A stretch of 64,000 bases of DNA from Rhexocercosporidium sp. MPI-PUGE-AT-0058 (GCA_020746875.1 JAGTJL010000007.1:2170001-2234000); one strand, 5' to 3'; positions 23,619-36,052 are shown, counted from the stretch's first letter. Program-made: numbers and translations. The notes: generated by a model not told the origin, from the sequence alone.

Positions 23619-24590
23619 ACGGAGTAGGGGGAAGAACCCTGTACACGACGCTGCGGAAAAGTGTTGATTTTCTCCTTTGTCCTAGAATGAGATGATATTC
23701 GGTAGATGATCTATTGTGCCATCATGGGCTTTTCCTTGCTAAGAACTATTAATATTATCTTACAATGAATTCTACTTTTTTATGTTCCTCCTTTCTTTTC
23801 CCACAATATAAGAGTCGGTTAAAAAATTGATAATATCGATAGAATGTAACGTCCATCCCTATGTGTCAAGAACCCCAGCGCAACGAGAAAATTGAACGGT
23901 GCTTTAACTTCGAGAACTTCAATCTCTTCGTAATCATCTTCAATTTCTAAAAAAAAGAAAAAAAAAAAGGATACCTTAATTAATAAATGAAACTAGTTCT
24001 CATGACTCCCGACTTAGCGCTTAGATCAGTAAATTCAATTTCAAGTAGCGTTGTATTCCCCGGGTGCACAGCCACAACGCCACAAAATTCAAGACATCAG
24101 CGCATACTTGAACCCTCTATGATAGAGAACATGGGTGCTCGCCAGCGGCTCACACGAAGCCTTCGAAATTGAAACACCGAGTAAAACGCGAACGTCCTTC
24201 GATCAACCCCCGACTAGATCCTCAGGCAGAAATCACGGGACTGACGAATTTTACGGCGATTCGGGGTTAGTGTTTCTCCGAGCCCGCCCCCTCTCTTCTT
24301 GTCGATGTCGAAGAACCTTCTCTCTGAGCTTATCAGCTCATTTCGAAGGCATGGTCTCCTCCCTTTAACTCAATGTATCTAACAATAGGAAACTACGAGA
24401 GGATTGCCTCAGATATATCAGGTTCCACGTGATGATATCCCACGTTCTTCTAGCCAACAGAATGCCCATTAATGTTGCTATGTCAAACTTCGGCTTCTTA
24501 TTACAACACCTGGGGCTAGGCCGCACTTCCGAGGAATACCAGCAACAGACAGAGGGAAGCCAAACTACGATGGATGACTTATTATTAGCT
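23619..24590. other. Convergent intergenic region
   Basis: 3' ends of the carboxylesterase and of the minisatellite-bearing gene. It contains an A-rich tract near 23948-23970 and one copy of a 45-bp hairpin repeat (24308-24352). Confidence 0.4.
24308..24352 (+). repeat. 45-bp hairpin repeat, copy 1
   Basis: Identical over 45 bp to 37075-37119. It can fold: CCTTC pairs with GAAGG and TGAGCT with AGCTCA around the loop TATC, with a 4x4 internal loop. Identity unknown. Confidence 0.8.
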
Positions 24591-25905
24591 TCATGATTGC
24601 TCCGTCCAATATGACCTAGCTGGACACAGGTACCAATGTTCGTCCTCCGCAGTCCATATACCGGACCATGCACCTTTACACGTACAGGTCAGGTATAAGT
24701 GAGACAAGCCATGACTCTCAAAGTCCGACAAAATATGGTCAACTTGTATATGGTTCATCAGCTCGTCAGACACTCGAAATCTCAGGTGCTCTCCATCCAA
24801 ATACCAGCATAGAGGACAAGCGTAACAACCCACAAATCTCACCTCCTGGTGCCATGGCCATAGTCCCTCCTCCGGAATTCCCACACGGTTCTCATCCTTC
24901 ATATTAACAATAGGGAGGAAGCCACTCGACGGAACACGGAAAGCGCATTGACTGCAGCAAAGATGCTCACCATTCATCGTCTGTTCTCTCCGCGTTTTGC
25001 CTCTGCAAGCTCCTTGGAGACCTGAGGTGTGTGAAATAAGGTTTGGAGATTGCGAAATAAGAGGATTTGGAGGTTGTAAAGTAGAAGGATTCAGAGGTCG
25101 TGAAAGAAGAAGATTTGGGGATCGTGATGGAGGATTCGGAGGTTGTAAAGTAGCAGGACTCGCAGGTCGTGAAGAAGGAGGATTCGGAGATCGTGAGGTA
25201 AGAGATTTTGGAGATCGTGAAGTAGGTGGACTCGGGGATCGCGAAATAGGATGGCTCGGGAATTGTGAAATAGGAGGCTGCCTGTCGGCAGATGCAGAAG
25301 TCATCGGAACCATGTTATCCCTCGTCGCATTCAAAACAAAGCGGCCCCGAGAAGAGGACAAATTCCAGGACGCAGGGGTACGATCAGAGCGGCTCCGAGA
25401 AGAGAACAATATAGAAGAATACAATGGCCTAGCCTGCATCATCCTTTGGTACTGCTCCGCCATGGTCCTCACAGCGCCTGTCCTTGTTCCCTCTGAATCA
25501 GACAGCATTCCGGGCAAACCAGGAAGCACCACAACTCCCTCGGTTCCAGACTCTGTCATCAAGGTGATTATGATATGCTGTAGCCTGATCACATATTGCG
25601 ATAATTCTGCTCTAGCTTGCGCTAGTCACTCTGTCAGCAATATTACGATCTTAAGTTACTTTTCTTCCCATCAGAAGAGTGGACTTACCATCACCAATCG
25701 CGAATCGCTGCCCCAGCCTCGCAATATATACATTGTATTCTTGCTGGACTGTAGTTCCCCCGAGCGAGAGAGAGCGCTCCAAGTTCTGATTTTGCGCATT
25801 GCGGCGCTCTCGTCTCTTGTCGCGCCAGGACCGATAGAGGGTTATGGAGCCGTTGAAGGCAGAGACTATCCCTGCAATCGCGGCGACGATTTCGAGGCCG
25901 GACAT
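24591..25905 (-). CDS. Unrecognised protein with hydrophobic N-terminus, 8-residue repeats and Cys-rich C-terminus
   Basis: Exon 1 is 25905-25689, the intron 25688-25622 (67 nt, GTAAGT, branch GCTGAC, acceptor CTAG) and exon 2 25621-24591, giving 415 aa. The N-terminus (MSGLEIVAAIAGIVSAFNGS followed by LYRSWRDKRRERR) is a common opening of fungal STAND/ankyrin-associated proteins and forms a hydrophobic helix plus basic patch. A helical segment follows, containing a poorly conserved acidic stretch. Then comes a Ser/Pro/Arg tract built of about ten 8-residue units of the form P-x-S-R-S-P-x-P. The last 130 residues hold CCSQC, CYACPLCW and CTC, which could bind metal. I do not recognise the family. 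The stop is 0.97 kb from the esterase's convergent 3' end. Confidence 0.65.
25025..25280. repeat. 24-bp minisatellite within a coding region
   Basis: About ten imperfect 24-bp units, equal to 8 codons, so copy number changes keep the frame. Units read P-x-S-R-S-P-x-P on the minus strand and G-x-G-D-R-E-x-G on the plus strand. The minus reading is preferred because it joins both conserved ends of the gene. Confidence 0.85.
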
Positions 25906-25997
25906 ATTGATGCTGGAGCCTTGCGGATGCGGACTCCTCGAACGAGTCGTGCTCCACGGTCGTTGGGAGTGTGCTTGGTAGTGAACTGAGGGAAAGT

Positions 25998-26552
25998 CTA
26001 TTCAAGGACGACAAGATACTGTCGAGGAGAGGACATGAAGTGGTCAACTAGGGTCAAGATAGCCTTCAGCCCCCACTTTTTACGTCTTCCCAACTTTAGC
26101 CACAGGCCGCAAGCCACAATCCTTGACTTTTGAGCAACTTTAATTCCGATCATACATAACCGCCAGATTAGGTGGCATAATTGGCAGCTGTCAGAGGTGG
26201 TATGGATCTCATCTGCTTCCCTGATACCAAATTCAACTTTATATTGTCCATCGTTGCGTTGTCTCCACGGTATTTCTAATCCGAGTTTGATATCGAAAGG
26301 GAAACCGAGATCCTCACTAGGCATATCTCGGCTTGACTCCAAACTTTGTTGCTTCAAATGTTCAAGCATCTTAGAAAGGGCTACAGGATCCTTAGCCCAG
26401 ACAGATTCTTCTGAGAAATTGCCATCCCTGGTTGAAGAAGAGTTGGGGTAGATTTCGTCCTCGATATTTGCTATAGTTTGCGTCCTCATTTCTTGGAAAG
26501 AGTCTCCTTTCCAGTTAAAGACCGAGTGACAAAAGAGGCATAAATGGTCCAT
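25998..26552 (-). pseudogene. HET-type (heterokaryon incompatibility) N-terminal fragment
   Basis: A 184-residue frame resembling only the start of HET-domain proteins: an opening CxxC (MDHLCLFCHSVF), a spacer, then SCQLCHLIWRLC, the C-x-L-C-x-L-I-W motif that usually leads into the HET domain. The HET domain itself is absent; the frame ends after a short Arg/Lys-rich stretch with no resemblance to it. The stop lies 92 bp before the start of the minisatellite gene on the same strand. It may be a truncated pseudogene or a short stand-alone protein. Family similarity is by pattern only. Confidence 0.5.
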
Positions 26553-26800
26553 CTTGATGATTTACTGCTTGCGGTCGATGTCTGGACGGGACATGGCGCA
26601 AGAGGGAGTCGAGGATGGAGTCGAAGATAGAGTCGAGGAGAGTGTGGAGGTAGAGGAGAGCGTTGTACGGACTAGTAGTTATTTGCGAGCTGAGAATTCT
26701 AGGAGGTAATTTCGGCTTGACTTTGTTGATAGTACTACTGTAGTGCCTGGCATAGCTTCGTTCGTCTGTGTTTGCTATTGACTAATGCTAACATATCCCA

Positions 26801-26804
26801 TCAA
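26801..26804. other. Left target site of piggyBac-like element (TCAA, decayed TTAA)
   Basis: Occupies the place of the expected TTAA duplication and differs by one base from the right copy at 36496-36499. Confidence 0.55.
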
Positions 26805-26828
26805 GCGCCATCCCTTACACATTTTAGC
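26805..26828 (+). repeat. Left terminal inverted repeat of the piggyBac-like element
   Basis: GCGCCAT and CACATTTTAGC blocks separated by six bases; they match the inverted right end at 36475-36495. Confidence 0.75.
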
Positions 26829-28401
26829 CAAACAAGGGTTCTAACCAATCAGAGAGCTGCATTTAGGGGTTAAATACAGTCGAATTCTTTCTACTTTACA
26901 GGACTATAATACCTATTAAAACAAGGGCCGTCTTTACAGAGGTGTACATTATACTGTTTACAGCTAAACCACATATAACTACGCTCTATAAAAGCCTAAA
27001 TATTCGTTGAGACCTCACCTAAAGGCTGCTTTTCTACCTCATTCCCCCCCTTATATCTCTTCCCTAAACACGCTTTACAATTGCCCCTCTAAGACATTCG
27101 TAACCTCTAATGGCGCTTAAATAAAATCAACAATTCCTTAATATTTCCCTCTAAAAAATGCCTTTTTCTCGTGTTTAAATTAATCCTAGCAAAATAAAGT
27201 AATATACGCATAATTTCTTTACGAAATTTAACTTATAATATCCACTTATCTTTGTCCTCGACATGCTAATAGTTTTATATATTAACATACATAGAGATTA
27301 AGTACAAATTAACTAAAACCGTCTATAAAAGCCAGTTCTAAAGAGCTTACTAACCACCCCTTCTAATAAGTCTGTCCCCTGAGTTATAAGACTTTAGTTG
27401 ATTACTAACATCCACGGCTCCTATAAATTAGTTATAAAGCTAAACAAAAGTAGGCTCATTTAAATCCTTAATAGTTGCCTCTTTAAACCATACTCTGGCG
27501 ACGATAGCGTTTAATGAGGTTTCACTTAGTCTGTAGCGGGGAGTGCGAACTATACTCAATCCATCGATATAATTCATTATAAAGAGAGTAAAGGCGTTAT
27601 CGTTTCATAAGGCATGGGTGACATCGTTACTTTAATTATAAGCTATAAACAGAACATTATATAGTATCTAAGTGTCTACTTTCTTTGCTAATGCCTATAA
27701 GTTAAGAAGTCGCGACACTACACTTAAATCCTTTCGAGCAGTACTAATAACTCTAAAACCAAGCTCTCGTAGATAAACTATAAGCTTGTTTAAAATAAAC
27801 AAATTATTTAAGATACAAATATATCGAGCTGAGGGTAATTAATATAGCAAATGCAGTACGACAGCTTGTGTCCGGTTCCCACTAAGACTAACACCTCTAC
27901 TCGTTTTCGGTCCACCGAGTGCAGCAGGAGCTCGTACTCTAATAAGTCCTTAGGCTCCTTTAAAATACTAAGTCCAAGAGAGAAAATAGCCTAATTAGGC
28001 TACTACATACACCTTATAACTAGTCGAAACTGGTTTCGATAGTACAGTAGTGGTCTCAAAAGCTCGTCCAATAAAGCGTTGCATATACTTATCGACAGTG
28101 ATATTTCGTTCAGGCTTTTAGAGTTATAAATTAACTGTCTAGACATGTGAATTCAAAGGCTTTAGTTATAAAATATTAGTAAAAATCTATATTTAGATGC
28201 TTTAAACTTACTTATTCCTAAGTCTTTTGCTTTTCCCTAGTTAAAGGTAATAGGGATAAGTAAAATCGTTTATATAAAATCTTAAACCGGTTACGTGCTA
28301 TATACTTTTTAATAGCGTATTATAGGCCGTCTTTTTTAGTATTTTAATAGTCGTCGATATCGTTCTTACGGTAGAGTTTTATATATATTAAAATCCTAAG
28401 G

Positions 28402-28406
28402 TAGAC
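28402..28406. repeat. Copia target-site duplication, left copy (TAGAC)
   Basis: Identical to 36048-36052 at the other end of the element. Confidence 0.9.
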
Positions 28407-28621
28407 TGTCGGTGTAACTGTACCGGGACATATAATAATAAAGTCACCTGAATAAATATCAATATTATTAAGTGATTTTAAAAGTGTTATAAAAAATGTG
28501 TTCTTTTAAGATAGGAGTAAAGCTCCTTATATATATATATCGGTCTAGAACCCCACCGAAACCCTACCGTTTTGGCCATAAGCTAGAGTTTTATATTAAT
28601 AAAAATCCCTACAAATTAATA
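28407..28621 (-). repeat. Copia LTR, left copy (3' LTR)
   Basis: Starts TGTCGGTG. The end has decayed from CCAACA (as in the other copy) to TTAATA. 215 bp, no indel relative to 35833-36047. Confidence 0.9.
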
Positions 28622-28940
28622 TAGGCAAAACTTCTTTTAAAAAGATAATAGAAGTTATAAACGTAAAAGAGAAAAGTATATAAAAAAGTAAGGAATAAAA
28701 TATATTAAGAAAAGAGGCCGTAGTAATAAAATAAAAGAGCTGAACTCTATTAGCGAATAATAGGTGGCTAAGCGAGGAGCTCGGCTAGCTATTAAAGTGC
28801 TTGTTATTATTAATTAATTATAAGTATAAAGAGAAATTTCCCCTAGGAATCGACTTAATCTCTTAAGCAATTATATTAATAGAGTTTATACTCTTAAATT
28901 GTCGATTTATATAAAAACGAAGTATTAATAAATTTTATAG

Positions 28941-28943
28941 ACT

Positions 28944-28970
<27 letters not shown>
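28941..28970. repeat. (AAT)n microsatellite
   Basis: Run of about nine AAT/ATA units inside the AT-rich Copia interior. Confidence 0.7.
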
Positions 28971-28974
<4 letters not shown>

Positions 28975-30189
28975 GTTATTATTAATTTAAGATTAATTCG
29001 GTGTCGATTCGGTAGTGATTTAAATGTTAATAAGTAATATAGTGTTAATTCCCGTTTTTGCCGGTGCCCTCTAGGCTGCCTACCGTATATATTGCTTTTA
29101 CTGCGTCCGCCTTATAACGACGATTTCGTCGTATAATTGCCTTTTTCATAATAAAAAGGGGAAGAAATGCGCTTATTGTATAAAATAAAAGACTTCTTAC
29201 GTTTTTATAAATTATAAAATCTTAAAATTGACTTCGAAAATAATTCGTAAAGGCTTTATATTTAATATATGACTTAACTCTCTTAATACGTGAGTAAGGA
29301 GTTCTTTACCTTCTCTACTGCCGTAATAGTAAAAGATAAGACTATTATAATCGCCGCCACGACTAAAATCGATTCCGTTTACTTAATTACCTCGGCGGAG
29401 GCGCTAAAGACCGAGAAGAAGACGTTAATAGCGTTACTAAAGAAGACTTGTATTCTCCGTAAAAAAGTATTTAATTTATTAAATAACGTTAATATAAGTA
29501 CTTTCGATTTTAGCTTAATATTCAGTTAATATTAACGCTTAAAGGCCTTATTAAAGTTTTCCTGCTATACGGTAATAAAGGCGGCGAAAAAGCGTCGTTA
29601 GGAAGATTTTAATATAAGAAAAAATAGGAACGAAGCAAAAGAGGAGGATAATAAGCCTACGGCCGAGTAGGAAATTACTCGCGTTAAGCGCCGTCGTCTT
29701 CGCCGCTCGTTATTCTAAAGGTCTTATTTTAAATTAATTTTATAATTAATTCTTTATAGTAATACTTTCTTTATACCTTTATACGGGAGTAGCTCCCTAT
29801 AGTAAAACCGGCAGCTAAGTCCTTATTAAAGTATCGTTGCAAAACCGCTTATTAATATTTTAAATTAAAAGGTAAATAAAGAATTTAATTACTGTTTTTT
29901 ATTTCGTAAACTAAAAATAATATAAAATATAATATAAAAAGAGCGTAAATATATAAAAGAAATTAAAAGTTAAAGAAAAACTATTATTTTTTAAAACGAC
30001 ACCGGAATTAGTCTAAATCGCCTCCGGTTGGCCTTTAGATTTAATCTTTCATTTTAATAATAAGAAAATTTAAATTAATTAACTCTTAAAGAGCCTTATT
30101 TGGATTTGCTTTAATTATCGCATTAATAGAATTGCGAGCTTTATTAATCCATCTCATTTTTATTAACTCTTTGCGTTTGTATAATTATT

Positions 30190-32620
30190 AAATAGCTATT
30201 ATATTAATTATTAAACGTTTTTCTTTTATTATATTAAGTTTAACGATATATTTATATAACGAAAAAGAGTCTATATAGACGACGATAGGGAGGCGTGGAA
30301 AGCCGAGCTTGTTAATTATTATAGCGACGGTAGTCGACACAAAAATAAGTATATTAATACTTACTACTATAGCGTAAAGCTTAAAAATAAAAATAATACG
30401 TGTTACCCTCTTATACTTTGTTAAGTTAGCGTAAATAATATTACTACGGAATATAAACTTTAAATTCCCCTCTGTTTCGGTACCGATTAATATTAAAAAC
30501 CCGATTTATAAATTTAAGTCTTTATTATTAATAAAGGAGCCGTTAATAAAGGCGTATACCTTAGCGGACCGTAAATCGATAGGTATATACCGCAGGCCTC
30601 TCTTTTAGTTGTTTATTTATTATTAAAGACGTAGATTTAAGGCCTTAACCTCCTCTATAAACGGATTTTAATATTATATTACGACAAAGAAATTAAATAT
30701 AGCCTTTAATTAATATATTATCGTAATATATACTCCGCGAGCGCGTTGTTTCCGGTAGGCTTCTTTATAATTTTCTTATTTAATATTAACGACTTTTAGT
30801 CTTACTCTTTGTCCCTTTTAAGATATATAAAAATCGTTTTCTTTTATAATAATAATATAGCTATTAAACGTGATTGATTCGGAGGGGTTAAGGACTTATA
30901 TTAATTTAGTTAAAAAACCGGCTTTTGTAATCTATTTTTATTTCGTTTTTAAAAACTCGTTATTTTTTAAAATAAAAGTATTGTCCGTTTACATTTTAAT
31001 TAGTCTAAAATAAGGGTTTTATTACGTAAATATTAATAGATAAGAGTCAAACGTAAAGGTTTTTATTTATAAGTTCTTTTAATAATATTTATAATATATA
31101 TTAAATTAATAATTCCTTGATTTTAGAATATTATATAACAGGAGTATTATTATAAACACCGTTTTATAAGGAAACTCGTCCATAATTTCTACTAGTGGCC
31201 ACGTAAAGATCTTCCGAAGGAGCTTAATATTAACTTATATATATACTTAAATAATATTATAAATCACTAGGGTCGATTCGGTATTATTTCCCGTCCGTTT
31301 TAGTATTTTAATAAAAGCTGTTAAATAAATAAGAAGTCGTTAATTAATTTGTTAAATTATTAATAATTATATTAAGATATCTTTTTTCCTTTTATTATTA
31401 AAGTATATAATTACTAGCTTTGACTTTTCTTATAGTATAAGAGTCTCCTTATTTTTAATTTCGTTTATTATATATGATTTAAATATTCGGTGGCCTTTAA
31501 GTTATAAGTTATTTTAATTAATTAATATAAAGATACTTCTTTTTATAAGTGCTTTATATTTTGTCTTTCGGGATTATTAAAATAATAGACTTAGCGTTTT
31601 AATCTTGCCTTTAACTCGTAGTTTAATAACGAGCTCTTAGTTTTTAGTCTCCTTCTTTATAAAAAACGCTTTTATATCGGAATCGTTATTAAATACTTAA
31701 ATTTCTAGAATTAATTATATAAAAGGTAATTTAATTGTAATTCAGTGGGTTTTCGGTGTTATTTTAAATAAGTTATTAACTTATAATCCCGGCTCATAGG
31801 ACTCTTTTAGTAAATTTTCTTTTTAAAGTTTAACGTTTAATATATCTGTCTTAAATAAACGTATAAAAATTAATTTAAAGGTTTTAATTTTATTGCCGTC
31901 TATTCTAATCTTATACGTCTTTCCTTTTATTTTTAGGAAATTATACAGGCCTCTCTACCCCTTCTTTTCCCTTTATACTATGACTTAATCTTTAATTCGG
32001 AGGTTATATATATAAGTTATTATAAGATTATTACGCGTCTTTAGCGCGTCGTTTACTTACCGACTAGCTTAAATCTTATGAATCTCTTTTATGACTTTTT
32101 TAATAATAATGACGCGTTATTTAATAAACGGATTTAATAAGTCTATTTTAATTAATTTAAAGTAAGCGCCGAAAATAAATAATATAAGGATAAGGCCTTA
32201 GGGACCCGTTGTATTATTAATTGCCTTTATAATCATTTATAATCTGTTTTTATTATTTAATTCCAGGTGTTCTTTTATAACGATTTCGTACGCTCGGCGA
32301 AGGAGGCGGTGGAATCGTTTTACTTTTTTAATAAAGTAATATGCCTTTATAAGCACGAGTTTCGGCGTCGTCTTTATTAATTTTAAAGAGCTCTTAAACT
32401 CCTTTAAATTAAAATTAATTCCGTAATTATAGATTATATAATTAAAAAGGCCGAAGTAAGTGTTTATTTATGCCGATTTAAGTGCGTTAAATATAGACTA
32501 AGCCGTAGCCGATTCGGTGGCCTTTTAGAGTAGTTTTACTTAATTAAACCCCGTGTTTTCGTCGATTATATAAAGGACTTATTTAACTCTTAATTAAATT
32601 ATATTAACGTAGATTATATA
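30190..32620 (-). pseudogene. Copia pol remnant: integrase, reverse transcriptase, RNase H
   Basis: Minus-strand readings interrupted by many stops. Integrase core: VLYIIDENTGFN, a region ending SIFNALKSA, then INTYFGLFNYIIYN, KEFKSSLKLIK and RFHRLLRRAYEI. Reverse transcriptase: LYNILKSRNY followed by a stop (Trp expected), then FNIYYKYY and FTFDSYLLY, matching the LYG-x-x-EAG-x-HW...STYDPCLLY region. RNase H: VVYIDSFSLYKYIVKLNIIK with KEKRLII. Gag and protease should lie at about 35800-33600 but are not recognisable to me. The reading is broken by RIP throughout, and a 282-bp insertion lies upstream of integrase. Confidence 0.8.
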
Positions 32621-33255
32621 ATTAAAGTTAACGTTGTCCTTTAATTTAAATTTAAACCTTTATAAAACCTTTTTATACTTTTAATAATATTTATATAACT
32701 TCTTAACCTTCTTTATTACTTTAGAATCGGGATTATGGCCGGCTTAATTTAATAAGAGCTTTAAACGCGCTATCGTAAAGTAGCTAAACCGCTTATGAAG
32801 TCGTTTAATTTTTTGTTTTTATAAAGTGGCACGTATTAATCGTCCCCGTTAAAAAGTTAAGAAATTAATTATGGCGATTTAAAAAAAGCCACGTATAACC
32901 TTTTTTTTAAATAATTAAGTGTCTCTTTTTACTTTAAATTAATACGTTATAAAGGTTATCGTACTATATATTAAGCTTATTTAGCTATTATAAATAAATT
33001 AAGAACGGTATATCTGCGTCTACAATTGTGAATTTCATTTTATTAATAAGAGTATTAATTATTATAACTCTAAGGGAAGGTCTCGAACCGGTACCGAATG
33101 TGATCCGACTTATTCTTATTTAACTTATATTAAATTTAATGTTTTAGATTTATTATAACGCCCGCAATTAGTTAATGCCGCCGGTGTTCTTATTAAACGC
33201 TCTTATATTAATCAGTAGACCTTAAAAGAATTTATTAATTTATTATATTGTATAT

Positions 33256-33537
33256 TGTGGAGGGGGAAAACACCAAGCACACAACAAGAGGGTAGCAAAG
33301 CAAGTGCCGGAGGGTAAACGTAGGAAATACCTATTTGACGAATACTAAAGATATCATATATTTAAGGAGTATAATCTATCAAGGGAGGGGAGAGGTATAG
33401 TTTGAATAAGAAGGAAAAGTTGTAATAATAAAAATCGTTGTTGTCCTTAAAGGATGTTGCCCTAGAGGCTATCTTAAATACAGCAAGATGCAGCTCAATC
33501 ACGTGACAAATGGGCCTCTGAGGTCAACCCCACCACA
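33256..33537. mobile_element. 282-bp nested insertion, not RIP-mutated; candidate solo LTR or short TIR element
   Basis: Starts TGTGGAGGGGG and ends CCCCACCACA, so its ends are TG...CA and also a near-perfect inverted repeat. It is flanked by ATAT on both sides (33252-33255 and 33538-33541). Base composition is normal, unlike the AT-rich Copia sequence on either side. No coding capacity. Confidence 0.65.
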
Positions 33538-35832
33538 ATATGCCTCGAAAGCAATAGGTTTTACAATTATAGCCTCTAAAATGTGAATTACTCTTCACTC
33601 CTTAAGTTATTAAAATACTTTTTATACGTTATATTTCTTCTTACTTATTATAAACATAATCGTATAAAGTGTTAAGCCGTCGCTCTCTTTACTCACGTCT
33701 AAGTCGTCTAAATTAATAATAGAATCGACTTTCGACGACGATTTTAACTTATAGTAATTATTATAATCTTTAAAAGGGGTCCAAATCTTATTTAAATCGA
33801 AATCATTCCCCTTTATATATATTAAATATATTTTAAAAGAGAAATCGTTAACTTTAAGGCCTTTTGCCTTCCGATTTATAAAGTATTTTGCCTTAAAAGT
33901 AGTTCTCTCTTTATTTATATAGCGGTTACTATGGCAATTTAATTTTTTATAAATAATACAGCCGAAATAGCTAAGTTTTAACTTAAATTTATTTTTACGT
34001 CTATTTCCGGACGAGTACTTAATCTTTTAGTTTAAGTAATACGCGTTACTCTTTACGACGTGGTTTTTATGTCGATTTAGGCTTGTTTTAGAGTGCTTAT
34101 GGCGTTAATTTAAGCTATACGTCACCTTTACGCCAACCGCGTTCCGTAAGTTATTTATAAGAATAAGGAAAATTAAAGACGCGTTAAAAAGTGCTATTTT
34201 AAAAAGAGGATTACTTAATATTCTCTAAATTATTTTATTACGTAACGTTTAATTATTCCGTATATACTTATTCTTAAGACTTAATTATATATATTATAAT
34301 TCCTTAATAAAGTTCTTTAATTAAATTAATATTAACTTGCCGCGTTAATAATCGCCTTTTTAGAAATCCTTAAATTTAAAGTTAAATTATCGGCTGAGGA
34401 ACCGCTGAGCTCGCTCTTTCGTCTTAAAGTAATTACGCGTAGCTTATATTAATTAATTAAATGTATACTTCTTATTTTATAAATAATAATAATAATACGT
34501 ACTTACCTTGTCTCGCATTATAAAAGGAAAAGCTCTTTTTTAAATTGTTTTAGAAACTCTAACGCGTTAATAGAAGTTAATAAGAATATATAACTTCTCG
34601 TTTAAGTAGTCTTTCGTCCTATTATATTAGAGCTCTTTAATATACATTTTCAATAGCGTCGCTAAAGACTTAATTTAGAATTCCGAGAGGGGTTCTATAA
34701 TAAATTAAAAAGGGAGGTCCGAATCCTTACCGTTACTTATTAGTTCTGAGGTTATTTTAAATAATAATACTGACCTGTCTCTTAAAATAAGTAAAGGTAC
34801 CGGAGTTAAGTTTAAAAGTAAAATATTATTTAGTCTTTATTAAAGTAAACCTTTTATAAGGCTAAGGGTAAGAGATAACGACTCCTTCTTTACTTTTATA
34901 AGCGCCGGAGGAGTTACGTTATATAAATTCTCCTTCGTACCGGTTATTATAATATATTATAAAGTCGTAACGTTTTAGGTACTCCGTAACGTATACGTCT
35001 CTTAGCCTAAAGTCAATATTCTGACTTTTAGCGTTTATAAAGTTAATTATATTAACTCAAAAATCCTGATTTACCCGTCTTATAACTGTAGCTCGTCTCG
35101 TATATATTCCGGTATAAATTTAAGGTATAATCGAGCTTAATTCTGAAGTTAGTCTTACGGCTACTTATTATATAGTGCTTAAAGTATTATATATAATGCT
35201 CTAATAGTCTTTGTTTTCTTTAACCGTTCGACGTAAACTTTATGAAATTTAAAAGTATTACGAAAATAAAGTCTCTTTTATTTATTAATTATTTTAAATT
35301 AGTCGACTGTCTATTTACTAAAGAATTTATAAAAGCCTTAAAAAAGGAATTCTTTTTTAACTTATTTATTATAAAGGTCTTTACGGAAGTCTTTTAAGTA
35401 CTTTATTAAGTTCGCGAGGAATTTATTTATTAATTAAGTCTTTAAGGCTTAAGATGTAGTATTTACTTTGTTTTTTTCTTTATTATTTATTAAAATTAAT
35501 TCTTTTACTTTTAATATAATTTCCGTAATAATATCGTTTTAATATAATTTCGGTGGGTCTATAAAAATGAAGTCTTGTATTAAGAGGGTTTGTATTAACT
35601 TAATAATTATTAAAGAGTGACTGTCGTATTAAGGTTAGTATTTAATAGTATTATCGAGACGCTCGATTCTTTATAATGTTTAAAAGTTAAGAAGATTCTC
35701 TCTTTTAATTAATTTAAATATAAAGGCGGAGCTAAGGCGTTAAGATCTTAACTTCTTACGCTATTTGCGATTTTAATTCTTCGGTGCTATAACTTTGTCG
35801 TTCTATAGTACTTTAAGTAGACTACTAATTAG

Positions 35833-36047
35833 TGTCGGTGTAACTATACCGGGATATATAATAATAAAGTCACTTAAATAAATATCGATATTATTAAGTG
35901 ATTTTAAAAGTGTTATAAAAAGTGTGTTCTTTTAAGATAAGAGTAAAGCTCCTTATATATATATATCGGTCTAGAACCCCACCGAAACCCCACCGTTTCG
36001 GCTATAGGCTAGAGTTCTATATCGGTAAGAATCCCTACGGACCAACA
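35833..36047 (-). repeat. Copia LTR, right copy (5' LTR)
   Basis: TGTCGGTG...GGACCAACA, 215 bp; less mutated at its end than the left copy. Confidence 0.9.
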
Positions 36048-36052
36048 TAGAC
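36048..36052. repeat. Copia target-site duplication, right copy (TAGAC)
   Basis: Matches 28402-28406. Confidence 0.9.

Larger units (their letters stand above)
28407..36047 (-). mobile_element. Ty1/Copia LTR retrotransposon, RIP-degraded, 7641 bp
   Basis: Two direct repeats of exactly 215 bp bound the element, which is flanked by TAGAC on both sides. Pol remnants read on the minus strand in the order integrase (about 32600-32280), reverse transcriptase (about 31260-31020), RNase H (about 30370-30200). Integrase before reverse transcriptase is the Copia order. The transcriptional 5' LTR is therefore the right one. No intact frame remains. The two LTRs differ at about 21 positions, all transitions, with no indels. 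Confidence 0.9.

Noticed and set aside
29290..29529. 79-codon plus-strand frame in the AT-rich block, resembling a possible gag piece
   Set aside because: Copia pol reads on the minus strand. This frame lies on the opposite strand beyond RNase H, so it is most likely chance.
31226..31264. Plus-strand reading IYLNNI resembling a decayed YLDD reverse-transcriptase motif
   Set aside because: The surrounding plus-strand sequence does not match a reverse transcriptase, while the minus strand does match Copia reverse transcriptase in the same place.
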